A stretch of 27,386 nt of DNA. Origin: Mollicutes bacterium (lineage in GTDB: Bacteria > Bacillota_I > Bacilli_A > RF39 > UBA660). The stretch spans positions 1 to 27,386 of the forward strand of contig PXDA01000034.1 of NCBI GenBank assembly GCA_003566505.1, written 5' to 3'. The notes beneath the pieces were generated by a model. It saw only the letters and a program-made list of their open reading frames with translations, was not told the origin of the DNA and did not search any database. The position numbers were made by a program, and so were the translations under genes. Below, in pieces: positions 15,919-24,325 of this stretch (its first letter is position 1; the number at the start of each line of letters is the position of its first letter).

Positions 15919-17466
15919 TTAATCCGTTTCCTCATCATTGTTTTCTTCCGCTTCTTCCTCTTCATCATCTTCTTCCTCTTCTTCATCATTCTCTTCTGGA
16001 ACATAAACATTAAAAGGTGGATTATCATTACCCGTATCAGTTAAACCAGTAACACTACATTGTACACCGGCGGGAAGATCTTGCAAATTAACAAGCGTAA
16101 TTACATCCGTATCATATGATTTATAAGCACAAAAATAATTATTATAAAAAGCCATATAAATAATATCTTCATCAACAACTACAATACCACCACCCAATGG
16201 CTCCGGTTCATTGACATCAAGAAAAACACCATTTGGTTGATATGGAAAACGTGCTTCAAACCCTAATTCTTCATTATCATTTAAAGCGCGTCGATAATAT
16301 TCTGTTTCCGCAGCTTGTAAATATAATTGCGCGATAAAATAAAAACTGCTTTCTTCTTGCGATAAATCTGGTTCTTCTTCTTCTTCAATTTCTGGTAAAG
16401 TTACTTCTGTTTCGTTAATATCGGTATATGTCATAGTAATTTTTTCCAAATGTTCTTCATCAACCACTAATTTAACATTAATTGTATCAACATACTCTTC
16501 ACCGACTACTATACCAATTTCTGCCATTGCTTCTTCTTCAATCGTTGGGTCAAAATCAACAGCGAAAAGACTAAACCCTATCTCATCATTTTCCCAGAAA
16601 TAAGTCTCTTCTTCCTCATCATAGTGAAACAATTCCTCATAATCGACTAGATTTTCAATAAAAATACCTTCCATAAATATTGTTTGCATTTCCGCAAAGG
16701 CATCATCAACAATTTCCTGACGATCCCATTCACCCTCATCATCTAAATAATAATCATAAGGTTCACCAGCTTGAATCCCAGAGAAAAACATTTGATCTTC
16801 CTCGTATACAACTGATACAACATCCGCCACAAAATCATAACGCACCATTATTTCTTCACGAACAACAAAATCGTCTTCATCATATTCATGAAAATTTAAT
16901 GTTAAAGTGTAATTATCAGCCGCCTGTAAATTAGCAACCGCTGTTTCTAAACTAAGAATTTCTTCTTCTTTTTCTTCCTCTTCTTCTTTTTCAAAAACAC
17001 CAAGAGCGAATAAAGCACCGCCAATAATTAGCAAAACAGCCACAATAAGCAAAATTATTTTTTTCTTGCCACTGCCACTTTTATCTTCTAATTTATCAGC
17101 AACCGCCGCTTGATCAAATTCTTTTGTGTTCTCTAAATCATCTTTTTCTGGCTCTTGAACATTTTCTTCCTGACCAGCATCTGATAAATTTTCTTCATTA
17201 ACTGGTTCTTCCTCATTTGGTGTTTCTTCATCAGAAACATCTTCAATTTTCTTTTCTTCTTCAACATTTGATTCGCTATCCGTTGCTTCTTGTTCAGATG
17301 CTTCCTCATCCATAACATCTTCTAATTCTGTTTCTTTTTTTTCATCACTAGTAAATTCTTCTTCTTCCATAAAATCTTCTTCGAAATTATCTTCTTCTGA
17401 TTTTACTTCATCAGTATTATTTGTTTCCTCTTCTTCTAGTATTTCGTCTTCTTCACGCACAAACAT
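15919..17466 (-). CDS. Acidic single-pass membrane protein of unknown function
   Basis: This 515-residue protein has a cytoplasmic N-terminus of about 135 residues made mostly of Glu/Asp/Ser/Asn, one membrane segment (about 137-158, IILLIVAVLLIIGGALFAL) preceded by GSGKKK as a positive-inside flank, and an outside domain of about 330 residues. That domain starts with a Glu-rich run and LETAVANLQAADNYTLTLNF, resembling the LolA/LppX-like beta-barrel sensor proteins of Bacillota, and the C-terminus is again a polyacidic tail. I recognise no named family. Start: the ATG at 17466 touches the GTAGGTGA ribosome site; a GTG two codons later (17460) has better spacing. An extended -10 (TGTTATAAT) lies upstream. 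The low-complexity arms are probably disordered and could bind cations or basic proteins. Confidence 0.8.
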   Translation of the reverse strand: MFVREEDEILEEEETNNTDEVKSEEDNFEEDFMEEEEFTSDEKKETELEDVMDEEASEQEATDSESNVEEEKKIEDVSDEETPNEEEPVNEENLSDAGQEENVQEPEKDDLENTKEFDQAAVADKLEDKSGSGKKKIILLIVAVLLIIGGALFALGVFEKEEEEEKEEEILSLETAVANLQAADNYTLTLNFHEYDEDDFVVREEIMVRYDFVADVVSVVYEEDQMFFSGIQAGEPYDYYLDDEGEWDRQEIVDDAFAEMQTIFMEGIFIENLVDYEELFHYDEEEETYFWENDEIGFSLFAVDFDPTIEEEAMAEIGIVVGEEYVDTINVKLVVDEEHLEKITMTYTDINETEVTLPEIEEEEEPDLSQEESSFYFIAQLYLQAAETEYYRRALNDNEELGFEARFPYQPNGVFLDVNEPEPLGGGIVVVDEDIIYMAFYNNYFCAYKSYDTDVITLVNLQDLPAGVQCSVTGLTDTGNDNPPFNVYVPEENDEEEEEDDEEEEAEENNDEETD

Positions 17467-17532
17467 TCACCTACTTTCTTAATCTAAAAACAATTATAAC
17501 ATAAACAAACCTAATAATAAAATTAATATTTT

Positions 17533-17892
17533 TTATGACTTATTTTTCCAATGCCAAATACCCAAACGCCCTTTTATTTTCTCATCAGAATTAATTTGGA
17601 TGGCATTTTTTAAAACAAAAGCATAACGATAATTATTAGTTTTTTTTGCTGCTTTGTCTAAAACATTTTCAGCCAAAACACAGTCTACTAAATCAACCTG
17701 ACCAACAATAACTCCCGTTGGATGGGGCAGATTCAAATTTTCGTATTTTGCCATTGCTTTTTTATCAACTGTACTACTGGCGTGAATATATAACTTACCA
17801 CGATATTTAGTTCGCCAATTACGAAATTCATATTTTTTATAACCATGAACAATTAAACTTGCATAGGGCTGTTTAATGGTGAGCACTCGCAT
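17533..17892 (-). CDS. ASCH-domain protein
   Basis: This is a 119-residue protein that is a single ASCH domain, a PUA-like fold: it begins VLTIKQPYASLIVHGYKKYE and continues FRNWRTKYRGKLYIHAS, the family signature with the Gly-Lys-x-x-E-x-R pocket, followed by PTGVIVGQVDLVDC and LGIWHW. ASCH proteins bind RNA or modified nucleosides, and some (YqfB) are amidohydrolases for N4-acetylcytidine. Its ATG overlaps the stop of the DUF2779-type gene (TAATG), so translation is coupled; it is the last of four genes. A role in RNA or nucleotide handling is family knowledge; the target is unknown. Confidence 0.85.
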   Translation of the reverse strand: MRVLTIKQPYASLIVHGYKKYEFRNWRTKYRGKLYIHASSTVDKKAMAKYENLNLPHPTGVIVGQVDLVDCVLAENVLDKAAKKTNNYRYAFVLKNAIQINSDEKIKGRLGIWHWKNKS

Positions 17893-19727
17893 TACGCAAC
17901 CATCTTTCTTATTTTTTCTAATATAACAAACATAGCATAACTATCCTGTTTACAATATTCAACTAATTCTTGATATTTTTTTTGATAATCAGCTTTTTCA
18001 TATTGATCTAAATTAGCATATGTTACCAGTGCTTCAACTCCATCACGAACACCCATATTTTCATATGATAAATCACTGAAAACATTAATAGTTTTTTTAA
18101 GCGAATATGAACCACTCAATTCCGGGTGATAATAATTAACAACCTTCGCTTCTTCCTCGCAATAGCCCAATTCTTTATATAAATCCTTATTATTGCGAAC
18201 AATATATAACAAGTCAAACATATTAGTAATCATTTCATTTAATTGTTTTTGATAATCAGGAAAGTTATTTCCCAAATATTTTAAAACTTTTTTTTCAAAA
18301 CCAGCATTTTGTGCAAAAACCATCCCGCCCTTTGATAAATCAATTGCTTGACATAATTTTTGCACCAGTTCCTCCCGCTGATCTTCATGAAAGCTAGTTG
18401 CTAAAAACTCATAATGATCTTTTTCTTTATCACACTTGCCAGCTGAATTTTCAATGTGAAGCGAAAACTGAAACGGTGATTGATCATAACATTTTTCACC
18501 GCGAAAACGGGGCAGGGGCGCTGGGAAAGTTTCAAAATCAAGATGATATAAAGGAAATTCTAATTGCCGAAGCGCCAACATTATTTTGTCTTTATTTATA
18601 TAAGGAACATTGTTAGCAACGGTATCCCTTTGCACAAAATGATTAGGATTTTTTAGCCACTCCAAAGGCACATCTAACATCCGTAAATAACCCATATTAA
18701 CCAAATCAATTACTTTGTAACGGACATCTTCACTAACTAAAAACCCTTTACCATTATTCATATACGAAAAAACCGAATTTTCTTTAGGAACATGACTAAA
18801 GCAAATTTTTGTATATTTACAATGAGTATTTTTTTTATATTCACAATAAGAACCTAATCGATAACTACTAGCATCCATTTTTGTTAAATAATAGGTTATG
18901 TTTTTTTGATCATTTAAAACATTGGGCTGGAGGGATGTAGTGACCGAAGTCATATCAAAAATACTAATAATATCATCATCATAAACTGGTTTGCCATCTT
19001 CATATTTGCCATCAAATACATAATCATGGTTTAAAAAAGCTAAAAAATAACGTACATTTTGATAGCCACTTTTTTCAATAATCATTTGTTGGACTGCTAA
19101 ATCATAAACATGCCGTCCCATTTTTTCATATCTTTGCAAGAACTTATTTTTCTTTTCTTGATAAGTTTCAATTGGCATTTCCGCTCCTATATCATATCCT
19201 TTAATCTCATCTTTAAAATAATAAATGCCTTCTTTTTCCATAAAAAGCGGAAATTTTTCCTTACTACGATAACCACCTGCCGTATCTTTTAAAAATGAAG
19301 TAGTTGTACTTTTCACCTCAATGATATTAATTGTCTCACCCTTTTTATTACAAACATCAACATAACAAAGATATTTAATACCCTCTTCTTCAAAAGAAAA
19401 CTTTTTTTGAGCAAAAGTATCCTCGGCATAATAAGTTTTACCACCAAATAAATTTTGCACCCTAGCACCCGCTAACATTTCAATTTCTTGATAATAGGGC
19501 TGCATAATTTCTAATTGTGGATTTTCCTCATCAATTAAATCAATTTCTTCGTCTTCATTTTCTTCATACATCTTTGCTAAAATTTCTTTTAACTTTACTT
19601 CTTTTTCTTCTTGTTTATACTCTTCATAGGAAACATCCGCTTGCAAACGTTCTTTTTTTACCTTATCCAAGGCAACATAACGCGGGCAACGACTATAATT
19701 AATAAATTTTGTTTTTGTTATCGCCAC
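17892..19727 (-). CDS. DUF2779-type protein: Cas4/RecB-like nuclease plus DnaQ-like exonuclease
   Basis: This is a 611-residue protein. The N-terminal half looks like a PD-(D/E)xK nuclease: Asp124 in LCYVDVC and EVK at 137-139 in IIEVKSTT. Cys14 in YSRCPRYVAL together with Cys295, Cys303 and Cys309 (GSYCEYKKNTHCKYTKICF) fits an iron-sulfur cluster like that of Cas4 and AddB. The C-terminal half looks like a DEDD 3'-5' exonuclease: DxE at 397-399 in YHLDFETF, an Asn/Asp motif in VFAQNAGFEKKVL, and a final Asp in EYCKQDSYAMF near 595. The start is GTG at 19727 with AAGGTGA upstream, inside the stop region of the JAMM-like gene. The whole protein is typical DUF2779, whose function is unknown; in context it probably acts on nucleic acid. 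Confidence 0.87.
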   Translation of the reverse strand: MAITKTKFINYSRCPRYVALDKVKKERLQADVSYEEYKQEEKEVKLKEILAKMYEENEDEEIDLIDEENPQLEIMQPYYQEIEMLAGARVQNLFGGKTYYAEDTFAQKKFSFEEEGIKYLCYVDVCNKKGETINIIEVKSTTTSFLKDTAGGYRSKEKFPLFMEKEGIYYFKDEIKGYDIGAEMPIETYQEKKNKFLQRYEKMGRHVYDLAVQQMIIEKSGYQNVRYFLAFLNHDYVFDGKYEDGKPVYDDDIISIFDMTSVTTSLQPNVLNDQKNITYYLTKMDASSYRLGSYCEYKKNTHCKYTKICFSHVPKENSVFSYMNNGKGFLVSEDVRYKVIDLVNMGYLRMLDVPLEWLKNPNHFVQRDTVANNVPYINKDKIMLALRQLEFPLYHLDFETFPAPLPRFRGEKCYDQSPFQFSLHIENSAGKCDKEKDHYEFLATSFHEDQREELVQKLCQAIDLSKGGMVFAQNAGFEKKVLKYLGNNFPDYQKQLNEMITNMFDLLYIVRNNKDLYKELGYCEEEAKVVNYYHPELSGSYSLKKTINVFSDLSYENMGVRDGVEALVTYANLDQYEKADYQKKYQELVEYCKQDSYAMFVILEKIRKMVA

Positions 19728-19733
19728 TTTTAA

Positions 19734-20387
19734 TCACCTTCTTTTTTCCGATGTGTCATCTTTTAAACTTTGCAATTTATTTTCATTATCCTTACGATAC
19801 ACTTTAGCAAAACGATAAAAATTTTCTTGTTCCATATCATAATGAACAAATTTAAATTCACCATCACAGTCTACCATACATCCCATTAATTGCGCCTCTT
19901 TATTACGAAAAACATTATTTTCTTCCGTCATTTTTACATAGGCACCAAAATCACCTAAAGAAAAATAATGATAAAATTGACCAATTGGCGGGTGAGAGTG
20001 TCCATGACACACCACTAAATTGCCAGTCATTAATTTTTTTGACAAATAATCAACCATCGCTGGCGAAAAATGGGCACTTGTTTCTTCCCGTTTACTACTT
20101 TGTGAAAAAAACTCATCGAAAAAAACAACATTATCATCTATTTCATGACCAAATAAAAAAAATGGGAATTCTTTCCGACTTTCGCCAGTTGCCTCTCCTA
20201 AAGCCCGCATTGCTTCATATACTTCAGGAGCCAAAATAACTGTGCCACCAGGAATAACGGATAAAAGTTCATCATTAATAGGTGTCATATCACCATAATT
20301 AAACTTCGTAAAATTTTCTTGATGCACTTTTTGATGAAATCCTTTACGACATAATATATTATATACTTTTTTGGCATAATCAGACAT
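19734..20387 (-). CDS. JAMM/MPN-like metalloprotease-like protein
   Basis: This is a 217-residue protein with the JAMM pattern: Glu73 in KEFPFFLFGHE, HxHxH at 128-132 in CHGHSHPPIGQ, then Ser143 and Asp146 in YFSLGDFGAY. In classical JAMM the spacer between HxHP and S-x-x-D is six residues; here it is nine, so the loop is longer but all zinc-site residues are present. JAMM enzymes cut isopeptide or peptide bonds, often after ubiquitin-like proteins; bacterial forms occur with ubiquitin-like conjugation and defence systems. The ATG at 20387 has GGAGAACC upstream; a longer frame to 20456 would overlap the preceding gene. It lies 34 bases after the unknown 173-residue gene and six before the DUF2779-type gene. 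No E1, E2 or ubiquitin-like gene is visible. Confidence 0.75.
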   Translation of the reverse strand: MSDYAKKVYNILCRKGFHQKVHQENFTKFNYGDMTPINDELLSVIPGGTVILAPEVYEAMRALGEATGESRKEFPFFLFGHEIDDNVVFFDEFFSQSSKREETSAHFSPAMVDYLSKKLMTGNLVVCHGHSHPPIGQFYHYFSLGDFGAYVKMTEENNVFRNKEAQLMGCMVDCDGEFKFVHYDMEQENFYRFAKVYRKDNENKLQSLKDDTSEKRR

Positions 20388-20421
20388 AACTAGGTTCTCC
20401 ATTTCTTTTATCTTCATTATA

Positions 20422-20943
20422 TCAAATTTTTTTGGTAAGTTTTTCAATATCTTCATTTCTTAAATTTTTTTGTTCATATTCTTGTCTCATTTTATTTATG
20501 GCCTGCGAAAAGAAATAGTCATCTTCACATAAAAACACTTTATACGCTTTCGCTTCTCCTAAACTAAATTTTTCGAGTGATTCTCTGTGATAAATTACAT
20601 CCGGGATATTTGCTGATGCCGTAAAATAAATTGGCGCTTTTTCAGAGCGAAAATAATAAATATCAAAACTATCTTTGGCAATAATCAAAAAATTATTTTC
20701 GGTGCCGTCTTGCCGAATAATATCGTCAAAATAAGGACTGCGATAAGAACAAATGAAATAACTAGCGGTTTCCTCCATTATAACATCATCCAAACTTTCC
20801 GTTATCATTTTTTGTGCTAATTCTTCGCCAAATTTATTTATTACATTTTGCAACCGCGAAGTTTTTAACATTTGTTCTAGTGTTTGTCGATTAATAATCA
20901 AAAACCTTTGTAATTGTCTTAATTTTAACTTTTTTTCTTCCAC
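20422..20943 (-). CDS. Unknown 173-residue protein, first gene of JAMM/DUF2779/ASCH operon
   Basis: No family recognised. It is soluble, rich in Lys and Glu at both ends, with a helical N-terminus (KLRQLQRFLIINRQTLEQ), a central alpha/beta part with many aromatic residues (ASYFICSYRSPYFDDI) and a helical C-terminus. It starts with GTG at 20943 with GGGGGCG upstream and a TATAAT at 20968-20973; the stop is TGA. It leads a four-gene operon and may be a partner or substrate of the JAMM-like protein, which is inference from position only. Confidence 0.7.
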   Translation of the reverse strand: MEEKKLKLRQLQRFLIINRQTLEQMLKTSRLQNVINKFGEELAQKMITESLDDVIMEETASYFICSYRSPYFDDIIRQDGTENNFLIIAKDSFDIYYFRSEKAPIYFTASANIPDVIYHRESLEKFSLGEAKAYKVFLCEDDYFFSQAINKMRQEYEQKNLRNEDIEKLTKKI

Positions 20944-20967
20944 ATTATCGCCCCCAAAAGTAAAATT

Positions 20968-20973
20968 ATTATA
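20968..20973 (-). promoter_or_regulatory. -10 element of the four-gene operon
   Basis: TATAAT on the minus strand 25 bases before the GTG start. The -35 17 bases away reads TTTGCG, a weak match. Confidence 0.6.
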
Positions 20974-21015
20974 ACAAAAAATTTCCTTTCCGCAAACCTA
21001 ATTATTTTAAATTTT

Positions 21016-21038
21016 AAAAAGCCATGTTTATCACATGG
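21016..21038 (-). terminator. Intrinsic terminator of the GNAT gene
   Basis: CCATGT/ACATGG stem (21022-21038) with a five-base loop, then CTTTTT. The TGA stop of the GNAT gene is within the hairpin. Confidence 0.75.
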
Positions 21039-21579
21039 ATTTTCGCAAACGTTTTTCTTGTCTTACCCAATAACGGCAAAGTGTGTTACCATCATCAAGC
21101 ACTACTTTATCCTCTAATTCTCCTAAATGGTTTTCAACTATTTTAATAGAAGCAAGATTATCGTGATCGCAGGTTATTAAAACTTCTTCAATACCAAGTT
21201 CTAAACATTTTTCCAAACCCAATTCTAACAAATAAGAACCATAACCTTCTCTTCTTTCGTGCGGACGAATTGCGTAACCAATATGACCACCCTCCTTTAA
21301 TAAAAAATCATTTAACTCATAACGAATATCAATAATTCCTACTAAAGTAGTTTCTTCATTATCACATAAAAAATAAACTGTTGAGGGCACACGTCCTTTG
21401 GGAACCGTTTCAGTACTATGGTGTAATCTTTGATAAGCTAACCACTCTTGATAGTCCACAAATTCATCAATGCCGCCACCACCTGGTATCATTTCATTAT
21501 ATTTATTAAATTCGGCAACCATTTCTTTTGCCATCTCTTCATGCTCTTTTTTTGGCAAGACTAATTGTAATTCATTCAT
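21031..21579 (-). CDS. GNAT-family N-acetyltransferase
   Basis: This 182-residue protein has the GNAT acetyl-CoA signature: GGHIGYAIRPHERREGYGSYLL (about 97-118; the R/Q-x-x-G-x-G/A loop is RREGYG) and an Asn in CDHDNLASIKIVEN that orients the cofactor. Its N-terminus carries the GGGGIDEF turn seen in a common Bacillota subgroup of these enzymes. The acceptor is unknown. I chose the ATG at 21579, with AGGGAGC upstream; the longer frame to 21660 would cover the promoter and the preceding terminator. Single-gene unit with its own promoter and terminator. Confidence 0.88.
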   Translation of the reverse strand: MNELQLVLPKKEHEEMAKEMVAEFNKYNEMIPGGGGIDEFVDYQEWLAYQRLHHSTETVPKGRVPSTVYFLCDNEETTLVGIIDIRYELNDFLLKEGGHIGYAIRPHERREGYGSYLLELGLEKCLELGIEEVLITCDHDNLASIKIVENHLGELEDKVVLDDGNTLCRYWVRQEKRLRKSM

Positions 21580-21607
21580 TTTTTGCTCCCTAAATAAAAT
21601 TAAAGGT

Positions 21608-21636
21608 ATTATAGCACTTTTTCCATAAAAAGACAA
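21608..21636 (-). promoter_or_regulatory. Promoter of the GNAT gene
   Basis: -35 TTGTCT (21631-21636), 17 bases, -10 TATAAT (21608-21613), placed between the upstream terminator and the chosen start, which supports that start. Confidence 0.75.
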
Positions 21637-21665
21637 TTTAAAAAGCGTGCTATCCATCACGCTTT
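21637..21665 (-). terminator. Terminator of the 159-residue gene
   Basis: AAAGCGTG/CACGCTTT stem (21642-21665) with an eight-base loop and a short T run on the minus side. Confidence 0.65.
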
Positions 21666-21684
21666 AACAATAAGATTTTTTTGC

Positions 21685-22164
21685 TTAGTAATACTCGCCA
21701 CCAAGCCCCATATCGAGTGCCGTTCTAGGATGAATACCATAATTTTTTAACTTTAACACCTTAACTTTTTCAATATTATAACATTCATAACCAGCCGCAT
21801 ATACATCTTCTGTGAAAATTTCTTGTAGTCGTTCTTCAGGCGCTTTATTATGCCACTCAACTACCGCAATATTTTCATCATTTTCTACCTTCGCTAAATC
21901 ATAACGAATAATAGGATTATCAATAATTTCATCTAATGCACCAATTAACTCTTCTAACTTTTCTTTACCTTCTTTTTCGATTTCGATTTTTAAAAATTCT
22001 GCTTGCATATGCTTTAATTCAATATTATGAGTTTGATACAATCCTCTAATTTCTTGATATTTTTTTTCACCATTTTTATATTCCATTTCCTGATTAACAA
22101 TATAAAAATCAAATAAATTATTTTCCAAATAAGTTAACAATTCCTGACATGTTACTGCCCTCAC
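21685..22164 (-). CDS. Unknown 159-residue soluble protein
   Basis: No family recognised. It has a helical N-terminal half with many charged residues (LLTYLENNLFDFYIVNQEME, then KLEELIGALDEIID), a central strand-rich patch (ENIAVVEWHNKAPEERLQE) and an end that reads YGIHPRTALDMGLGGEYY. No signal peptide or membrane segment. The start is GTG at 22164 with GAGGAGG at ideal spacing, behind a strong promoter, so it is expressed as a single-gene unit. Confidence 0.72.
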   Translation of the reverse strand: MRAVTCQELLTYLENNLFDFYIVNQEMEYKNGEKKYQEIRGLYQTHNIELKHMQAEFLKIEIEKEGKEKLEELIGALDEIIDNPIIRYDLAKVENDENIAVVEWHNKAPEERLQEIFTEDVYAAGYECYNIEKVKVLKLKNYGIHPRTALDMGLGGEYY

Positions 22165-22192
22165 AATAAAACCTCCTCAAAATCCAGCTCAT

Positions 22193-22221
22193 ATACTAAC
22201 TTATTTTTTTTTATTTGTCAA
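22193..22221 (-). promoter_or_regulatory. Promoter of the 159-residue gene
   Basis: -35 TTGACA (22216-22221), 17 bases rich in A, -10 TAGTAT (22193-22198). The -35 begins in the T run of the preceding terminator. Confidence 0.78.
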
Positions 22222-22246
22222 AAAAAAAAGATAGAAAACTATCTTT
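22219..22246 (-). terminator. Intrinsic terminator of the LRR lipoprotein gene
   Basis: AAAGATAG/CTATCTTT stem (22227-22246) with a four-base loop and about ten Ts on the minus strand. Confidence 0.88.
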
Positions 22247-22256
22247 TTAAATTTAA

Positions 22257-23096
22257 TTAACGATGATAAGAAACATCAATTCCCATATGTTTTAATTCTT
22301 CCACTTGCTCAAAAATTAAATGTTTTACTTCATGATCTAAATAAACTATTACCACATTTAATGCCGGTAGTGATTCCAACGGTTTTAAATTATAGACCGG
22401 GTTATAAGATATAGTAACATCATTTAAAGATTGTAAATCCGTTAGCGGTTCAATTGATGACACGCTATTGCTTTGCAAGTTTAATACTTCTAATTTGTTC
22501 ATCTCTGATAAGGAACTAATATCTTCAATTTCATTACCGCGAAAATTTAATTGTTCTATATTAACACAATTTTCTAAAGCTGAAATATCTTTTATGCCAC
22601 CATCACTAATTGTTACATGCTCCAAATTTGTCATGTATTCAACAAAGGAAACATCTTCAATAATCGTCCCGGTTATTGATATATGTTTTAAATTAACCGC
22701 TTCACTAAATGCAATGGGCAGTTGTTTAATTTCACTATAACGAATTGTTAATCGTTCTAATTTATCCAAATTTTTCAATGGCGCTAATGAATCAACCGTT
22801 TCTCTAATTAATGAAAATTCCCGCAATTCCAATGCATATTCCAAGCCATCTAGATTTGTAATTCCCGTTTCATTAATAGTTAAATAATATAACTCTTGCA
22901 TATCAAAAGACGTAATTTCACCAGTTGGTTTTTGCAATTCCTCTCTAATTACCGCCTCTAAATCTTCATTAGTAAAAGTTACCACTACTTCCTCAGTCGG
23001 ATCAATTTTTTCTTCATCAACATCATTTTCAGTCGCGCCACAACTACAAGCACTTACCATTAAAAAAAATCCCAGTGATAATAAATAATATTTCAT
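22257..23096 (-). CDS. Leucine-rich-repeat lipoprotein (internalin-like repeats)
   Basis: This 279-residue protein has a lipoprotein signal peptide MKYYLLSLGFFLMVSAC with lipid Cys17, an acidic linker, a short cap (TFTNEDLEAVIREELQKP, the internalin-type lead-in) and then about eight 21-22-residue leucine-rich repeats of the LxxLxxLxxLxLxxNxIxDIS type, for example KLEVLNLQSNSVSSIEPL. It would sit on the outer membrane face and bind protein or glycan. The ATG at 23096 is used since the longer frame to 23132 only adds residues before the signal peptide. GAGTGG ribosome site and an upstream TATAAT. Confidence 0.9.
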   Translation of the reverse strand: MKYYLLSLGFFLMVSACSCGATENDVDEEKIDPTEEVVVTFTNEDLEAVIREELQKPTGEITSFDMQELYYLTINETGITNLDGLEYALELREFSLIRETVDSLAPLKNLDKLERLTIRYSEIKQLPIAFSEAVNLKHISITGTIIEDVSFVEYMTNLEHVTISDGGIKDISALENCVNIEQLNFRGNEIEDISSLSEMNKLEVLNLQSNSVSSIEPLTDLQSLNDVTISYNPVYNLKPLESLPALNVVIVYLDHEVKHLIFEQVEELKHMGIDVSYHR

Positions 23097-23154
23097 TTTC
23101 CCACTCTTTTCTATGAAATGATTATAGCACACTTTTTCTTATTAGTCTCTTTCT

Positions 23155-23724
23155 TTAAATTTTCTTTTGCAAAAGCTTTGTTTTCACATCCAACCACCCA
23201 TCAACCCGCTCAATTCCTTGTTCTTGTAAATAATCATTTGCCAAATGTTTATTATGATACGCTGTATAAAGTAATTTCCGCCTTGTTCTTTTTAAATTTT
23301 CTAATCGATCATCTATTTTAGCATAACAATTTAAAATTTCTTTATTACCAACAAATACATAATTATGAGGGTTTAAAAAAGAAAAATGCTCTTGCAAAAA
23401 ATTATATTTATGCAATAAAATGATTCCCGATTCTTTTTCGCGCTCGGGAATAACATAAGAAGTGCCAACAAAAACCTCATATTCTTCTTGTAATTCTTGT
23501 AAAACTGTTTGTACATAAGGATAAATATGACAATAATCATAAAAATTTTTTGACATCAAATAATCTAAAAATAACGCTTGTTTATCCTTTGGCATAAGAT
23601 TTTGCATGTAATAGCCCTCGACATCTTCTTCAGTATAATTTGTCCCTAAAAATTCATTTATCAAACCTAAAAAGCCACCACCGCACATTACGTCATCCAT
23701 ATCAACCATTATCGCTTTCTTCAT
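23155..23724 (-). CDS. 5'(3')-deoxyribonucleotidase-like HAD phosphatase
   Basis: This 189-residue HAD-superfamily protein has motif I AIMVDMDDVMCG (Asp8, Asp10), motif II in VFVGTSYVIPE and an acidic motif in CYAKIDDRLENL. The layout matches the NT5C (5' nucleotidase, deoxy, C-type) family that dephosphorylates deoxynucleoside monophosphates. The ATG at 23724 has GGAGG six bases upstream; a TTG one codon earlier is less likely. It follows the kinase gene by 34 bases, in a run with the HD gene, so a nucleotide-related module is suggested. Confidence 0.83.
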   Translation of the reverse strand: MKKAIMVDMDDVMCGGGFLGLINEFLGTNYTEEDVEGYYMQNLMPKDKQALFLDYLMSKNFYDYCHIYPYVQTVLQELQEEYEVFVGTSYVIPEREKESGIILLHKYNFLQEHFSFLNPHNYVFVGNKEILNCYAKIDDRLENLKRTRRKLLYTAYHNKHLANDYLQEQGIERVDGWLDVKTKLLQKKI

Positions 23725-23758
23725 CAATTGCCTCCTTTAAAAAATCATTGCTTTCATC

Positions 23759-24325
23759 TCAAACCAATTTTTGTAACACCTCATCAGTTACTTCGACAAC
23801 ATTTTTATTAGTTGTTGTCACTTGTACTACTTTTGTTTCATTAAAATCTTGACAAAAATCTTGCAATAATTTTCCATAAAAATTCATTTTTTCCTTGGTA
23901 ACAAAACGACCTTCGCTACCTCTTCTTCTAACCGCTTCTTCACCATCTACTAAAAAAACTATTAACAAATCAACTTGATAATTAATAAATTCATGTAACA
24001 CAAACAAATCTCTGGATTGTTTTTCTTCTTCACCAATATCGCCATTCATATAAGAAAAATAATTCCAAAAATAACGATCATATAAACCCCTATCAATTAA
24101 AATATAATCATAGTCGCCATTAATAGCAGCAACATATTCTTTAATGATATCTGCAACAATATAGGTTACTTTATTTTTAGCATCATCAGGTAAATCCTTT
24201 TTCATTTTTGTCGTAGCTTCATCAATTATTTTTACCCGATAATCTCCTAAAGCTTCTTTTAATTTATAAATTACCGTTGTTTTGCCTGCTTCTGGCACCC
24301 CTGTAAACTCAATTATCTTCGCCAT
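23759..24325 (-). CDS. P-loop nucleotide/nucleoside kinase-like protein
   Basis: This is a 188-residue P-loop protein: Walker A GVPEAGKTT (9-17), Walker B-like YDYILIDRGLYDRYFW with the DR motif of deoxynucleoside/thymidylate kinases, and an Arg-rich lid VRRRGSEGRF. I cannot name its substrate; dNMP, dN or another small phosphate acceptor are all possible. Its ATG overlaps the 3' end of the HD gene by 17 bases, so the two are coupled, and it ends with TGA shortly before the nucleotidase gene. Confidence 0.8.
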   Translation of the reverse strand: MAKIIEFTGVPEAGKTTVIYKLKEALGDYRVKIIDEATTKMKKDLPDDAKNKVTYIVADIIKEYVAAINGDYDYILIDRGLYDRYFWNYFSYMNGDIGEEEKQSRDLFVLHEFINYQVDLLIVFLVDGEEAVRRRGSEGRFVTKEKMNFYGKLLQDFCQDFNETKVVQVTTTNKNVVEVTDEVLQKLV

